Of a stretch of 64,000 nt of DNA, positions 34,133 through 43,493 are shown piece by piece. The notes under the pieces are model-generated. The model worked only from the letters and a program-made list of their open reading frames with translations, did not search any database and was not told the origin of the DNA. The stretch lies in NCBI GenBank assembly GCA_002423285.1, contig DIVF01000054.1, positions 33,711 to 97,710 of the forward strand, written 5' to 3'. Made by a program: the position numbers and the translations under genes. The DNA is from Micavibrio sp. UBA6139. GTDB taxonomy: Bacteria; Pseudomonadota; Alphaproteobacteria; Micavibrionales; Micavibrionaceae. Position 1 is the stretch's first letter. Every line of letters starts with the position of its first letter.

Positions 34133-36188
34133 GTTTCCAGCTTTTTGATGAACCATCATCCGGTTTTGCACTCACGGGCGCCGAGAGAAGCGTCATCGCA
34201 GACGGATCAGACGCTGTGGCGGCGGACGGAGATGGTGCGGATTCGGCGGCCAACAGACGTTGCAGCAAACTACCGAAATCATCCGATTCCCCCAAGGAAG
34301 TGCCATCAGGCGCGGATGAGGAGAGGGAGGAAGCCGAAAGGTTTCTTCCCTTTCCGCTATTTGTGGCGGCAACCATGACATCACGCCAGACACGCGCCGG
34401 AATTGAACCGCCGGTGACACGCTTCATGGATGAGTTGTCATCATTCCCGACCCAGACAGCGGCAATGTAATCATCAGTGAAGCCCGTGAACCAAGCATCG
34501 CGGAAATCCTGTGACGTTCCGGTTTTACCGGCGGAGGGCACACCAAACTTCGCACCCTGACCCGTGCCGAATTCAACCACGCCACGCATCATGCCCTTCA
34601 GGCTTTGCATGATATAGGGTTCAAACATCGGGCGGCCCGATTGCAACGCCTTTGGCGATCGTTGATAGATCAGCTTGCCGTCTTTATCTGTAATGCGGCG
34701 AATGGCGTATGGCTTCACGGCGTAACCATCATTGGCGATCGTCGCATAGGCGGTGGCCATTTGTGTCATGGGGATGCCGCTACTGCCCAGTGCAAGGCTG
34801 AGGTCGCGGCTCAGTTCAGCTTCGATGCCAAGGCGTTTTGCCGTGCCAATCACATAGCCAATGCCAATTTCCTTTGCCAGTTTGTAGGAAATGGTGTTGA
34901 GGGAGTAAGCCAGCGCCACATTCAACGGCACTTCACCGTAATATTCGCTTTTGAAGTTGGTCGGGCGGTATTTTCCTGTGGTGATCGGGCCATCGATCAC
35001 GATGCTGTCGGGGGTGTAACCGTGTTCAAGGGCAGTCAGATAGACAACCGGTTTGAACGATGATCCCGGCTGGCGATAGGCTTGCGCGGCGCGATTGAAT
35101 TGGCTTTCACCGTAATTCTTGCCCCCCACCATGGCCAGAACGGCACCATCACGGCCCAAAACAACAACGGCACCTTGCGATACGTTTTTGTCCTTGCCTT
35201 CATCTTCCAGAATTTTTTCGAGCGAGCGTTCAGCTGCTTGCTGAATTTCTGGCACCAGTGTCGTTTCAATAATGATGTCTTCGTTCGGCGTGCCGATGAG
35301 TTTATCCAGATCACCTGTGATCCAGTCGGTGTAGTAGCGCACCGAGTCGCCATCGCCGGATTTTTCTTCGATCTTTGGTGCTGTTTCAATCATCTTGCCG
35401 GCGGTGGCGTCTGTGATGTACCCGGCATCTTCCATCGCGTTCAAAACAGTATTTGCACGTTCTTGCGCCAGTTTTGGATTGCTGAGCGGGGAGTAGCGGG
35501 AGGGGGCCTTTAACAACCCGGCCAGTGTCGCGGCTTCGCGCAGGTTAATATCGCGGGCCGATTTGTTGAAATAGGTTTGGGCCGCTGCCTCGACACCATA
35601 GGTTCCAGCCCCCAGATAGACGCGGTTTAGATACGCGGTCATGATCTGGTCTTTGGACAGCTTGGCTTCCAGCCACAGGGCCAGCATCGCTTCTTGAATT
35701 TTACGTTTTAAAGTGCGCTCACGGCTTAAGAACAGGTTCTTCGCCAATTGCTGTGTGATGGTGGAGCCACCCTGAACAACGCGGCCCTCAACCGTGTTAC
35801 GAACGACAGCGCGCAGCAGGCCAAACGGGTCAACGCCGAAATGCGTATAGAAGCGGCGATCTTCAATGGCCATCACGGCATAGACCAGATGGGGCGGCAA
35901 CTCAGACACATCGACATTGATGCCCTTCAATTCGCCGTAACGGGCAATGCTGTTGCCCTCAATATCCTTGACAGTGATGGCGGGTTTGCGTTCAAAGCCG
36001 GGCTTTTCAATGATGGAGGGTAACTCAGCCGCGTACCACGCAACCAGCGCCGCAACCCCGATACAGGCCCAAACGCCGACGATCAACATCAGGCGTGTTG
36101 CCTTTAATAGAATCCCCTGAGCAGAGGATCCTTTTTTCTTCCTGCGGGAAGAGAACTTTTTCGTCGATTTTTTTGTTTTACGCGCCAT
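34122..36188 (-). CDS. Penicillin-binding protein 1A (bifunctional transglycosylase-transpeptidase)
   Basis: 688 residues. Inner-membrane peptidoglycan synthase. A Lys/Arg/Ser-rich cytoplasmic N-terminus precedes one membrane helix at about residues 32-54 (LMLIVGVWACIGVAALVAWY). The glycosyltransferase domain has AIEDRRFYTHFGVDP with the catalytic Glu and GGSTITQQLAKNLFLSRERT; the transpeptidase domain has the SxxK nucleophile in QPGSSFKP, SLNT as SxN, and KTGTSQDFRDAWF. The C-terminus is Ser/Pro/Ala-rich. It is shorter than E. coli PBP1A (850 residues), lacking much of the extra OB insertion. ATG at 36188 begins the MARKTKKSTKK basic tail. Confidence 0.93.
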   Translation of the reverse strand: MARKTKKSTKKFSSRRKKKGSSAQGILLKATRLMLIVGVWACIGVAALVAWYAAELPSIIEKPGFERKPAITVKDIEGNSIARYGELKGINVDVSELPPHLVYAVMAIEDRRFYTHFGVDPFGLLRAVVRNTVEGRVVQGGSTITQQLAKNLFLSRERTLKRKIQEAMLALWLEAKLSKDQIMTAYLNRVYLGAGTYGVEAAAQTYFNKSARDINLREAATLAGLLKAPSRYSPLSNPKLAQERANTVLNAMEDAGYITDATAGKMIETAPKIEEKSGDGDSVRYYTDWITGDLDKLIGTPNEDIIIETTLVPEIQQAAERSLEKILEDEGKDKNVSQGAVVVLGRDGAVLAMVGGKNYGESQFNRAAQAYRQPGSSFKPVVYLTALEHGYTPDSIVIDGPITTGKYRPTNFKSEYYGEVPLNVALAYSLNTISYKLAKEIGIGYVIGTAKRLGIEAELSRDLSLALGSSGIPMTQMATAYATIANDGYAVKPYAIRRITDKDGKLIYQRSPKALQSGRPMFEPYIMQSLKGMMRGVVEFGTGQGAKFGVPSAGKTGTSQDFRDAWFTGFTDDYIAAVWVGNDDNSSMKRVTGGSIPARVWRDVMVAATNSGKGRNLSASSLSSSAPDGTSLGESDDFGSLLQRLLAAESAPSPSAATASDPSAMTLLSAPVSAKPDDGSSKSWKLND

Positions 36189-36279
36189 AGCGGGGTGATA
36201 GGCCATTTTTTACAGGGGTGCAAGGATTCCCATGGAAAAACGGCTTAATAATGACAGTTTTCTTTGGGGATATGGCGGT

Positions 36280-36888
36280 TTAGGGGCCGTTTGGGTTGTT
36301 TGGCGGACAGTTGGGCGGCGGGCAGGATGGTGGTTGCTGCGGTGCTTTGCCCAGCCAGCTCTGCACGCCATGGATCAGGCGGTTGAACTGGTTCTTCATT
36401 GTCCGGTCATAGGGGGTTTCGGCGACATAGCCAAAACGGCGGTCATTACCGTCAATATAGGCCAGATGGCGTGATCCGCCGGGGGCCTGCAATTGCGTTG
36501 CCACGGTGTTTGCGAAATGCAGGGCAAATCGAACCGCGTCTTCGTTGCTGGTGGTTTTGAACGCCGCCCTAATCACTCGAAGGTGATCATTCACGATGGC
36601 CGTCTTGTGCAGCAAAATATCACCGCATGTTTCCGTTGTCTTGCGACCCTTCATGTCCTGATACATATGTTGCGGGTGCAGGGGGTAATAGAATTGATCG
36701 CGTCCGATGGATTGGCTGATAATTTGAATGACATATCCATCGGCGGATTTTCTCAAGGCATCCGCCGTCATGGATAATGCGCCTGATACGACATCGCTCA
36801 CATTCCTGTCGCCGGTGATCCGGCCCAGAAAGGCAAGTTCGTGAATCAGATACGCATCTGCTTTTATAGAAAGTGACTTATGGCCCAT
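36280..36888 (-). CDS. Hypothetical protein, 202 residues, Pro-rich tail
   Basis: No family recognised. Soluble, no signal peptide. Body of mixed composition beginning MGHKSLSIKADAYLIHELAF, with DRDVVSGAL-like helices (RNVSDVVSGALSMTADALRK) and FGYVAETPYDRTMKNQF. The tail PQQPPSCPPPNCPPNNPNGP is proline- and asparagine-rich with two cysteines and would be disordered. ATG at 36888 was chosen because an earlier start would run into the mgtE coding region. It follows mgtE by 83 bases on the same strand. Confidence 0.68.
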   Translation of the reverse strand: MGHKSLSIKADAYLIHELAFLGRITGDRNVSDVVSGALSMTADALRKSADGYVIQIISQSIGRDQFYYPLHPQHMYQDMKGRKTTETCGDILLHKTAIVNDHLRVIRAAFKTTSNEDAVRFALHFANTVATQLQAPGGSRHLAYIDGNDRRFGYVAETPYDRTMKNQFNRLIHGVQSWLGKAPQQPPSCPPPNCPPNNPNGP

Positions 36889-36971
36889 TTTTTTCGGGCT
36901 CTCCCTGTTACCGGGAAAGTGTAACCGAATCAGGGGTGTGTGGCCAGCCGCAGATGTGCTGCTGTGCAGAA

Positions 36972-38393
36972 TTAGGTGAGGAAAATTGTCGCCAGCCCCA
37001 GGAAAGCAAAGAAGCCAATGCAATCTGTCGCCGTTGTCAGGAAGATTGAGGAGGAAATCGCCGGGTCTTGCTTATAATGATTCAAGATAACCGGAATGGC
37101 CGCACCAAAGGTGCCCGCCACCAACAAGTTAATAATCAGCGCCATACCAATCACCAGACCCAGAATAACATTCTGGAACCATAGCCCTGCCAGCACACCA
37201 ACCAATGTTCCAAAAATACAGCCGTTTACAAAACCAACTGCGCACTCCTTGGCAACGGTCCGCATCGCATTGGCACCGGAGAGCTCCCGCACTGCAATCG
37301 CACGGACTGCGACAGCCAGTGCCTGCGTTCCCGCATTCCCGCCCATACCGGCGACAATCGGCATCAACGCGGCGAGAGCCACAACTTTTTCAATCGTTGC
37401 ACCAAAGGACGAAACAATCGCCGCCGCAATGAAGGCCGTGACAAGGTTTACAGCCAACCACCGGGACCGCAAAAAGCTGGTGGAAAGAATGGCCTTATAA
37501 GAGTCAGCCTCGCCAACCCCGACCAGTTTCAGCATGTCTTCTTGTGCTTCTTCATCAATAACGTCAACGACGTCATCGACCGTAATCACACCGATCAAAC
37601 GGTCTTCTTCATCAACAACAGGTGCCGACATCAGGTTTTCACGGCGGAACAGTTGTGCAACCGCTTCCTGGTCCATCGTGGCCGGGATCGGGTGGATGTC
37701 TTCCAGTTTCAGTGTTTCAAGTTTTTCAGACCGCTTGGCGCGAACCAGACGGTTCAGCGGAATTTCACCGGTAATCCGGTACGCCGGATCAATGATAAAA
37801 ATATCGAAGAAGTCTTCGGGCAGTTCATCGGCGGCGGCGCGCAGATAATCAATTGTTTTGCCAACCGTCCAGAATTGCGGGATGGCAACAAATTCACGCT
37901 GCATCAATCGCCCGGCGGAATCTTCAGGGAAGCTTAAGCCTTCCTGCAGGGCCAGACGCATCTTTGCGGAAAGGTGACGGATAATGTCATGACGGAAATC
38001 TTCGTCGCTCAGGCTTTGAATGATGTCCAGCGCATCATCGCTTTCCAGTTCGGAAATAATCGATGCGATTTTCCATGACGGTAATTCGGGAAGGATAATC
38101 TCGCGCAGTTCCCAAGACAGTTCGGAAAAAACGTAAGGGTCCATTTTTTCAACGAAGTTGTGGAGCAGGGTTGACCTGTCCTCATCGTTGATTTTTGAAA
38201 TCAGTTCCGCCGTGTCGGCGGCACTAAGCTCATCCAGCTCTTCCAAAACCGTCTGGCGGTCGTCTTCGCGCAGGGCCAGAACGACTTTTTGAATAAAGCG
38301 GTCACTCAGCCCGAAGACGAGGTCGTTATCCTCGTCTTCTTCTCTGTCTGCTTCCGCTTCCAGTTGGCTCAGGCGCTTTTCTTCATCGACCAT
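36972..38393 (-). CDS. mgtE: Magnesium transporter MgtE
   Basis: 473 residues. Mg2+ channel/transporter of the inner membrane, gated by cytoplasmic Mg2+ binding. Domain order is standard: MgtE N superhelical domain (about 25-160; AADTAELISKINDEDRSTLL), two CBS domains (about 165-290; IHPIPATMDQEAVAQLF and GVITVDDVVDVIDEEAQEDM), then five membrane helices (about 315-473), including the pore-lining MPIVAGMGGNAGTQALAV. The acidic N-terminus EADREEDEDNDL is common. It lies downstream of maeB (25 bases between) and may share its transcript. Confidence 0.96.
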   Translation of the reverse strand: MVDEEKRLSQLEAEADREEDEDNDLVFGLSDRFIQKVVLALREDDRQTVLEELDELSAADTAELISKINDEDRSTLLHNFVEKMDPYVFSELSWELREIILPELPSWKIASIISELESDDALDIIQSLSDEDFRHDIIRHLSAKMRLALQEGLSFPEDSAGRLMQREFVAIPQFWTVGKTIDYLRAAADELPEDFFDIFIIDPAYRITGEIPLNRLVRAKRSEKLETLKLEDIHPIPATMDQEAVAQLFRRENLMSAPVVDEEDRLIGVITVDDVVDVIDEEAQEDMLKLVGVGEADSYKAILSTSFLRSRWLAVNLVTAFIAAAIVSSFGATIEKVVALAALMPIVAGMGGNAGTQALAVAVRAIAVRELSGANAMRTVAKECAVGFVNGCIFGTLVGVLAGLWFQNVILGLVIGMALIINLLVAGTFGAAIPVILNHYKQDPAISSSIFLTTATDCIGFFAFLGLATIFLT

Positions 38394-38418
38394 AGGCGAC
38401 TAACTCTCTCGCTTTTTT

Positions 38419-40734
38419 TTAAAGCGCGGCGGCGATTGGAAGCACGTTGTTTTCTGCTGCTGTCCCTTGCGCGTCAACACAGGCAAAGGCCGTCATGTTC
38501 AAAATACCGCGTGGTGTGACAGATGGTGTCAGAATATGCATCGGTTGTGCCACCCCCAGAAGGATTGGCCCGATGGAGATACCTTCACCCAGAACCTTCA
38601 GCATGTTGAACGCAATGTTCGCTGCATCCACGTTTGGCATCACCATGATATTGGCGGCCCCTTGGAGTGTGGAATTTGGCATGCTGGATTTACGGATGGT
38701 TTCGGATAGGGCATCATCGGCATGCATTTCGCCGTCGATTTCCAGTTCCGGCGCACGGTTGCGGATTTCCACCAGCGCCTCACGCATCCGCGCCGCACTT
38801 GGGTTGTCATGGCTGCCGAAGTTGGAATGTGACAGCAGGGCAACCTTTGGCTTGATACCGAAACGCGATACTTCTTCGGCGGCCAGCAGGGCCACTTCAG
38901 AAATTTGCGCAACGCTTGGGGTCGGGTTGATTTGCGTGTCGGTGATGAAATACACACCGCGCGGCAAAATCAGCGCATTCATGGCGGCCGCCGTTTCTAC
39001 ACCCGGCGTCAGGCCGATAATATCCACGACGTTTTTCAAATGGTGTTTGTATTGCCCGATGGTGCCGCAAATGGCGGCATCGGCATCGCCGCGACGAACC
39101 ATCAACGCACCAATCACGGTAAAATCGGTCCGCAGCACCGTGCGGGCGAGGGCCGGGGTGACACCACGGCGTTCCATGATTTCGTGGTAATTGGTCCAGT
39201 ATTCGCGGTAACGAGAATCATATTCAGGATCAATCAGTTCAAAATCCTTGCCGATCTTCATCCGCAGGCCCAAACGCTTGATCCGTGTTTCGATCACTTC
39301 TTTCCGGCCAATCAGGCTTGGCTTGGCCAGCCCCTCATCCAGAACAGTTTGAACGGCGCGCAAGACGCGTTCTTCCTCACCCTCGCAATAAACGATGCGT
39401 TTTGGGTCTTGCTTGGCACGCGCGAAGATCGGGCGCATGACCATGCTGGTGCGGTAGGTATAGCTTTTCAGTTTTTCGTGATACGCGTCCCAATCGGTGA
39501 TCGGGCGGGCGGCCACACCGCTTGCCATCGCGGCCTTGGCCACGGCAATCGGCAATTCCACGATCAAGCGCGGATCAAATGGTTTGGGGATCAGATATTC
39601 CGGCCCGAATTCCAGATTTTCCTCGCTGTAAACAGCGGCCACTTCGGCGGTGGCTTCGCGGCGGGCCATTTCGGCAATCGCCTCAACACAGGCCAGTTTC
39701 ATTTCTTCGTTGATCGCCGTCGCGCCAACATCCAGCGCCCCACGGAACAGGAACGGGAAGCACAGAACGTTGTTTACTTGGTTGGTGTAGTCGGAACGCC
39801 CTGTGCAGATGATCGCATCGGGTTTCGCTTCACGGGCTTCTTCGGGCATGATTTCCGGGGTCGGGTTGGCCAGCGCCATAATCAGCGGTGCCTTTGCCAT
39901 GTGCTTAACCATCTCACCCTTGAGCGCGCCAGCAGCGGACAGGCCGAGGAAGATGTCTGCGCCTTCCAAGGCTTCGGTCAATGTGCGGGTGTTGGTGTCG
40001 GATGCAAATTTTTCTTTTTCCTCATCCATCTGTTCCTTGCGGCCCTTGTAAACAACGCCCTTACGGTCACAGACAATAATGTTTTTCTTTGGCAGGCCAG
40101 CGGATACCAGCAGGCTCAAACACGCAATGGCTGCCGCACCGGCACCGTTGGCAACCAGTTTTACATCGGTAATGTCGCGGTTTTTCAGGCGTAGCCAGTT
40201 TTTAACGGCAGCTGTCACGATGATCGCGGTGCCGTGCTGGTCGTCGTGGAACACGGGAATCTTCATGCGTTCGCGCAATGTGCGTTCAATGCGGAAACAT
40301 TCCGGGGATTTGATGTCTTCCAGATTGATGCCGCCAAAGCTTGGTTCCAGCGAGGCAATGATTTCAATCAGCTTGTCCGGATCTTTTTCATCGATTTCGA
40401 TATCGATACAGTCGATGTTCGCGAATTTTTTGAACAGGACGGCTTTGCCTTCCATGACGGGTTTGGATGCCAGCGCGCCAATATCGCCCAGACCCAAAAC
40501 GGCTGTACCGTTGGAAATAACCGCAACCAGATTGCCCCGGCTGGTGTAGTCCAGCGCCTTCAGTGGGTCTTTTTCAATTTCTTCACACGCAAAAGCCACG
40601 CCGGGGGAGTAAGCGAGCGCGAGGTCGCGCTGGGTCGCCATAGCCTTGGTCGGGGTGATGGAGATTTTCCCCGGTGTCGGGTGACGGTGATATTCCAGGG
40701 CTGCGTCGCGCAGGGTGTCTTTTGCAGATGACAT
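38419..40734 (-). CDS. maeB: NADP-dependent malic enzyme fused to a phosphotransacetylase-like domain
   Basis: 771 residues. Residues 1 to about 425 form the malic enzyme (oxidative decarboxylation of malate to pyruvate): YSPGVAFACEEIEKDP, VLGLGDIGALASKPVMEGKA and FHDDQHGTAIIVTAAVKNWL, plus the nucleotide loop LVANGAGAAAIACL. Residues about 430-771 form the phosphate acetyltransferase-like domain, ending AQPMHILTPSVTPRGILNM. The fusion is typical of MaeB; the second domain usually has a regulatory role (acetyl-CoA sensing) without its own catalysis. It is transcribed from downstream of the tRNA gene. Confidence 0.96.
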   Translation of the reverse strand: MSSAKDTLRDAALEYHRHPTPGKISITPTKAMATQRDLALAYSPGVAFACEEIEKDPLKALDYTSRGNLVAVISNGTAVLGLGDIGALASKPVMEGKAVLFKKFANIDCIDIEIDEKDPDKLIEIIASLEPSFGGINLEDIKSPECFRIERTLRERMKIPVFHDDQHGTAIIVTAAVKNWLRLKNRDITDVKLVANGAGAAAIACLSLLVSAGLPKKNIIVCDRKGVVYKGRKEQMDEEKEKFASDTNTRTLTEALEGADIFLGLSAAGALKGEMVKHMAKAPLIMALANPTPEIMPEEAREAKPDAIICTGRSDYTNQVNNVLCFPFLFRGALDVGATAINEEMKLACVEAIAEMARREATAEVAAVYSEENLEFGPEYLIPKPFDPRLIVELPIAVAKAAMASGVAARPITDWDAYHEKLKSYTYRTSMVMRPIFARAKQDPKRIVYCEGEEERVLRAVQTVLDEGLAKPSLIGRKEVIETRIKRLGLRMKIGKDFELIDPEYDSRYREYWTNYHEIMERRGVTPALARTVLRTDFTVIGALMVRRGDADAAICGTIGQYKHHLKNVVDIIGLTPGVETAAAMNALILPRGVYFITDTQINPTPSVAQISEVALLAAEEVSRFGIKPKVALLSHSNFGSHDNPSAARMREALVEIRNRAPELEIDGEMHADDALSETIRKSSMPNSTLQGAANIMVMPNVDAANIAFNMLKVLGEGISIGPILLGVAQPMHILTPSVTPRGILNMTAFACVDAQGTAAENNVLPIAAAL

Positions 40735-40843
40735 ATTACATTCTCTATATTAAAGGCGGAGGGTGAGGACTTCAGGGCCTAACTGACCAGAATTCGGGGG
40801 CTTTTTCAAGGCGGTAAGTGTTGTGTGGCGGCAGGAAATAAGC

Positions 40844-40878
40844 AAAAACCCGCCATCCTGAACGGAGCGCGGGTTTTT
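40844..40878 (-). terminator. Rho-independent terminator after tRNA-Leu
   Basis: AAAAACCCGC at 40844-40853 pairs with GCGGGTTTTT at 40869-40878. Read on the minus strand it is a 10-base stem ending in a run of T, 17 bases beyond the tRNA 3' end. Confidence 0.82.
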
Positions 40879-40894
40879 CGCAAAAAGAACCAAA

Positions 40895-40981
40895 TGGTGC
40901 GGCCAAGAAGACTCGAACTTCCACGGGGGTTAGCCCACAGCGACCTCAACGCTGCGCGTCTACCAATTCCGCCATGGCCGC
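40895..40981 (-). tRNA. tRNA-Leu (anticodon GAG)
   Basis: 87 nucleotides including encoded CCA. Acceptor stem GCGGCCA pairs with TGGCCGC, discriminator A, then CCA (TGG at 40895-40897). The anticodon stem-loop CAGCG-TTGAGGT-CGCTG has GAG at 40947-40945, reading CUC and CUU leucine codons. A long variable arm (GTGGGCTAACCCCCGT region) marks a class II tRNA, and GTTCGAGTC is the T loop. A terminator follows. Confidence 0.95.
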
Positions 40982-41114
40982 ACACTTGGGTAGAATGACG
41001 AAGTTCGCAGGCTTGAGGGGGCCAGCATCGCCGCCTTGTGATTATCAAATGTCCTAGAGGGGCGCAAGCGGAAAACATATTGCCAAAGGGAAGGCTCAGC
41101 CCTATCTTTCCCCT

Positions 41115-41774
41115 ATGGAAATTAACATATCAGATCACCCGGTCGAATACGAAGCGGCCCTGACCGCGATGGAAAACCGCGTGGCGGAGATTCATGCCGG
41201 GACGGAAGCTGATCTTTTATGGCTTTTAGAGCACCCGCCGCTTTATACCGCCGGGACCAGTGCCGACCCATCTGATCTGCGCGATCCGCAATTTCCGGTT
41301 TTTGAAACCGGGCGAGGTGGTCAATACACCTATCACGGGCCGGGCCAGCGTGTTGGCTATGTCATGCTGGATTTAAAGAAAACAGGACAAGGCCCTGATA
41401 TCAAAAAATATATCTGGTGTCTAGAGGAGTGGATCATCCGCACGCTGGCGCGTTTTGATGTGCAGGGCGAGCGTCGTGAAGGGCGCGTGGGTATCTGGGT
41501 TGTCACGCCATCCGGCGAAGCGAAGATTGCGGCGATTGGTGTGCGTGTCCGGCACTGGGTCGCGTTCCACGGTGTGTCGATTAACCGCGAGCCTGACCTG
41601 TCACATTTCGGTGGAATTGTTCCGTGCGGGATCTCAGAATATGGCGTTACATCTTTGAAAGATTTGGGTGTTTCTGTTTCGTCTGAAGCGCTAGACGGCG
41701 CAATGGTTGAGGCCTTTGCCGATGTTTTTGGCGTGACGCTGGATCAGCCCAGCCGATTGCGGTGCGCCATATAA
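41115..41774 (+). CDS. lipB: Octanoyl-[acyl-carrier-protein]:protein transferase LipB
   Basis: 219 residues. Moves octanoyl from acyl carrier protein to lipoyl domains of 2-oxoacid dehydrogenases and the glycine cleavage system. The nucleophile Cys171 is in IVPCGISEYG and the partner Lys137 in GEAKIAAIGVRV. RGGQYTYHGPGQRVGYVM near residues 67-84 is the family signature. No lipA gene is adjacent. Its last 31 bases overlap the 3' end of the convergent amidohydrolase gene. Confidence 0.95.
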   Translation: MEINISDHPVEYEAALTAMENRVAEIHAGTEADLLWLLEHPPLYTAGTSADPSDLRDPQFPVFETGRGGQYTYHGPGQRVGYVMLDLKKTGQGPDIKKYIWCLEEWIIRTLARFDVQGERREGRVGIWVVTPSGEAKIAAIGVRVRHWVAFHGVSINREPDLSHFGGIVPCGISEYGVTSLKDLGVSVSSEALDGAMVEAFADVFGVTLDQPSRLRCAI

Positions 41775-42610
41775 CCGTTCAGGGCTTTGGACAATCCTGA
41801 CAGGCTCTTCCTTAGCTCTTCCCCGCGAGTCATTGAAAACGCTAAGGTTTCCTGATTCATATAGATGTCGCGTGCGATTTCGATCTGGATGCTATGAATG
41901 CCTTTTTCTGGCGCGTGGGTGTGCTGAATGATGGCTCCGCCAGAGAAATATTTGCCATTATCATCAACGCTGTAACCGTCGATCTGAAAGTAAGTTTTGA
42001 TGAAGCGCGTGATCTCCGGATCGCAAGACTTACTGTTCATATCGCCCAGAATAATGTCGGCTTGCTGGTCTGGATTGCCCCGATACGTCGAATGCATATC
42101 CACATGCAGGATTGATGCGTTGCTTTTCCGCGATGCGGTTAGCATCTGGTCCAGCTTTTTATAATACGGGCGGTGGTAATCGTGGATGCGGCGTTCGCCT
42201 TCGCGCGCGGTCAGGCGGGCGGCGTCATTATAAATATCCGAAATCCGGTTGGCGCGCGGCCCGGCCAGTATGGGAAATAACCCGGCATTCTGGCTGGTGT
42301 AAAAGGTCATCTTATGGGGGATGGTCCATTCGCCGTCGATCCAGTCCGGGTTGACCTCGTACTCATGACGGTTGAGGTCGATGCAGGCGCGGTGGATCAG
42401 GGCTTCCAAAACGGGCGACCCGGCATGGGGGACACCGGTCAGCAATTTATCGACATGGGGGTCGTGCAGGAACATTAAATCTTGTTTCTGGCAGGCATAG
42501 CGAAAATGCCGGGGCAGGATGGTGCCGCTATGCGGGCAATCGAATATCACCGGGGAAACATCCGGGCGACTGGCGGGGTGGACGATATAGGATGCGGTTT
42601 TTTTGGCCAT
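41744..42610 (-). CDS. N-formylglutamate amidohydrolase-family protein, copy 1
   Basis: 288 residues. Family of zinc hydrolases; the namesake releases formate from N-formyl-glutamate in histidine breakdown. Seen: VIFDCPHSGTILPRHF at the N-terminus with the conserved His, NRHEYEVNP-like acid region, HVDMHSTYRG with the second metal site and a late QIEIARDIYM. ATG at 42610 is preferred; the frame remains open upstream but with unlikely residues. It follows copy 2 by 13 bases. No other histidine-utilisation gene is nearby, so the substrate may be different. Confidence 0.88.
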   Translation of the reverse strand: MAKKTASYIVHPASRPDVSPVIFDCPHSGTILPRHFRYACQKQDLMFLHDPHVDKLLTGVPHAGSPVLEALIHRACIDLNRHEYEVNPDWIDGEWTIPHKMTFYTSQNAGLFPILAGPRANRISDIYNDAARLTAREGERRIHDYHRPYYKKLDQMLTASRKSNASILHVDMHSTYRGNPDQQADIILGDMNSKSCDPEITRFIKTYFQIDGYSVDDNGKYFSGGAIIQHTHAPEKGIHSIQIEIARDIYMNQETLAFSMTRGEELRKSLSGLSKALNGYMAHRNRLG

Positions 42611-42623
42611 GCAGGCCTTATAC

Positions 42624-43493
42624 CTAATCCGCTGCCATGCTGACAAGATTATTGGAAACATAGGACGCAGTTTTTTCGGTCAGCTTTTCCAAATTGGCCT
42701 TCAGCAGGTTGAAATTGTTGGTTCTTTTGTTCTTATGCTCATCCCAGTACAGGCCTTTGCTGATTTCGATCTGGATGGAATGACGCCCGGCGGAGGGGTG
42801 GGCGGAGCGGCGGACAATCTCGACCCCCTTATAGGGGTTATTGATCGCCACGCGGTATCCCATGTCACGAATGGCATCGCGCAGGAAATTGGTGAAGGCG
42901 GGATCGCAACTGGTCCCATCCCGGTTCCCGAGAACAAAATCGGGCTGAAGATTTAAGATTCCGTGCGGGACGGGCATTCGAACCACGGGCATGGAATGGC
43001 AATTGATATGCCAGACGATGCCAAAATTATAATGCGCCTGATCCAGCAGCGTTTTCAAAACGTCATGATAGGGATGATAGTAATTATCCAGACGGTGGCG
43101 AATTTCGGCGACCGAGAGTTTGTGGCCATAAACAGGCTGTCCGGGTTTGACCAAACGCCGGATCAAACCAATCCCGCTAAGGGACCGGGGTGTCGGGTTC
43201 AGCGGTGCTGGCCAGCGTTCCGCTAAAAGTTCCGTATCAATATCATCTTCCGCACGGTTCACATCGATATAGGTCCGGGGGAATTCCGCACATAATAATG
43301 TCGCGCCGTAATGGTGAACATTATCGAACAGGATATCGACATCGTTATCTTCTGCCCGCTCCAGCGAGCTCAACGGGCAGGCATAATGGAAATCAGCCGG
43401 GTAGATACGGCCACTATGGGGTGAATCAAAAACCAGCGGCAAGGCAGGTTTTTCAGGGGTTGTCAGGGTATAGATGTTTTTAATACCGGTCAT
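42624..43493 (-). CDS. N-formylglutamate amidohydrolase-family protein, copy 2
   Basis: 289 residues, a paralogue of the following gene. Key segments line up: LVFDSPHSGRIYPADF, TYIDVNRAEDDID, WHINCHSMPV and QIEISKGLYWDEH. Divergence between the two is high (most residues differ outside motifs), so the duplication is old and the two may act on different N-acyl substrates. Its start overlaps the stop of the upstream hypothetical gene in ATGA, making a three-gene operon. Confidence 0.88.
   Translation of the reverse strand: MTGIKNIYTLTTPEKPALPLVFDSPHSGRIYPADFHYACPLSSLERAEDNDVDILFDNVHHYGATLLCAEFPRTYIDVNRAEDDIDTELLAERWPAPLNPTPRSLSGIGLIRRLVKPGQPVYGHKLSVAEIRHRLDNYYHPYHDVLKTLLDQAHYNFGIVWHINCHSMPVVRMPVPHGILNLQPDFVLGNRDGTSCDPAFTNFLRDAIRDMGYRVAINNPYKGVEIVRRSAHPSAGRHSIQIEISKGLYWDEHKNKRTNNFNLLKANLEKLTEKTASYVSNNLVSMAAD

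Noticed and set aside
40806..41078. Open frame on the minus strand across the tRNA-Leu gene
   Set aside because: It runs through the tRNA and its terminator and has no coding signature; it is a chance frame.
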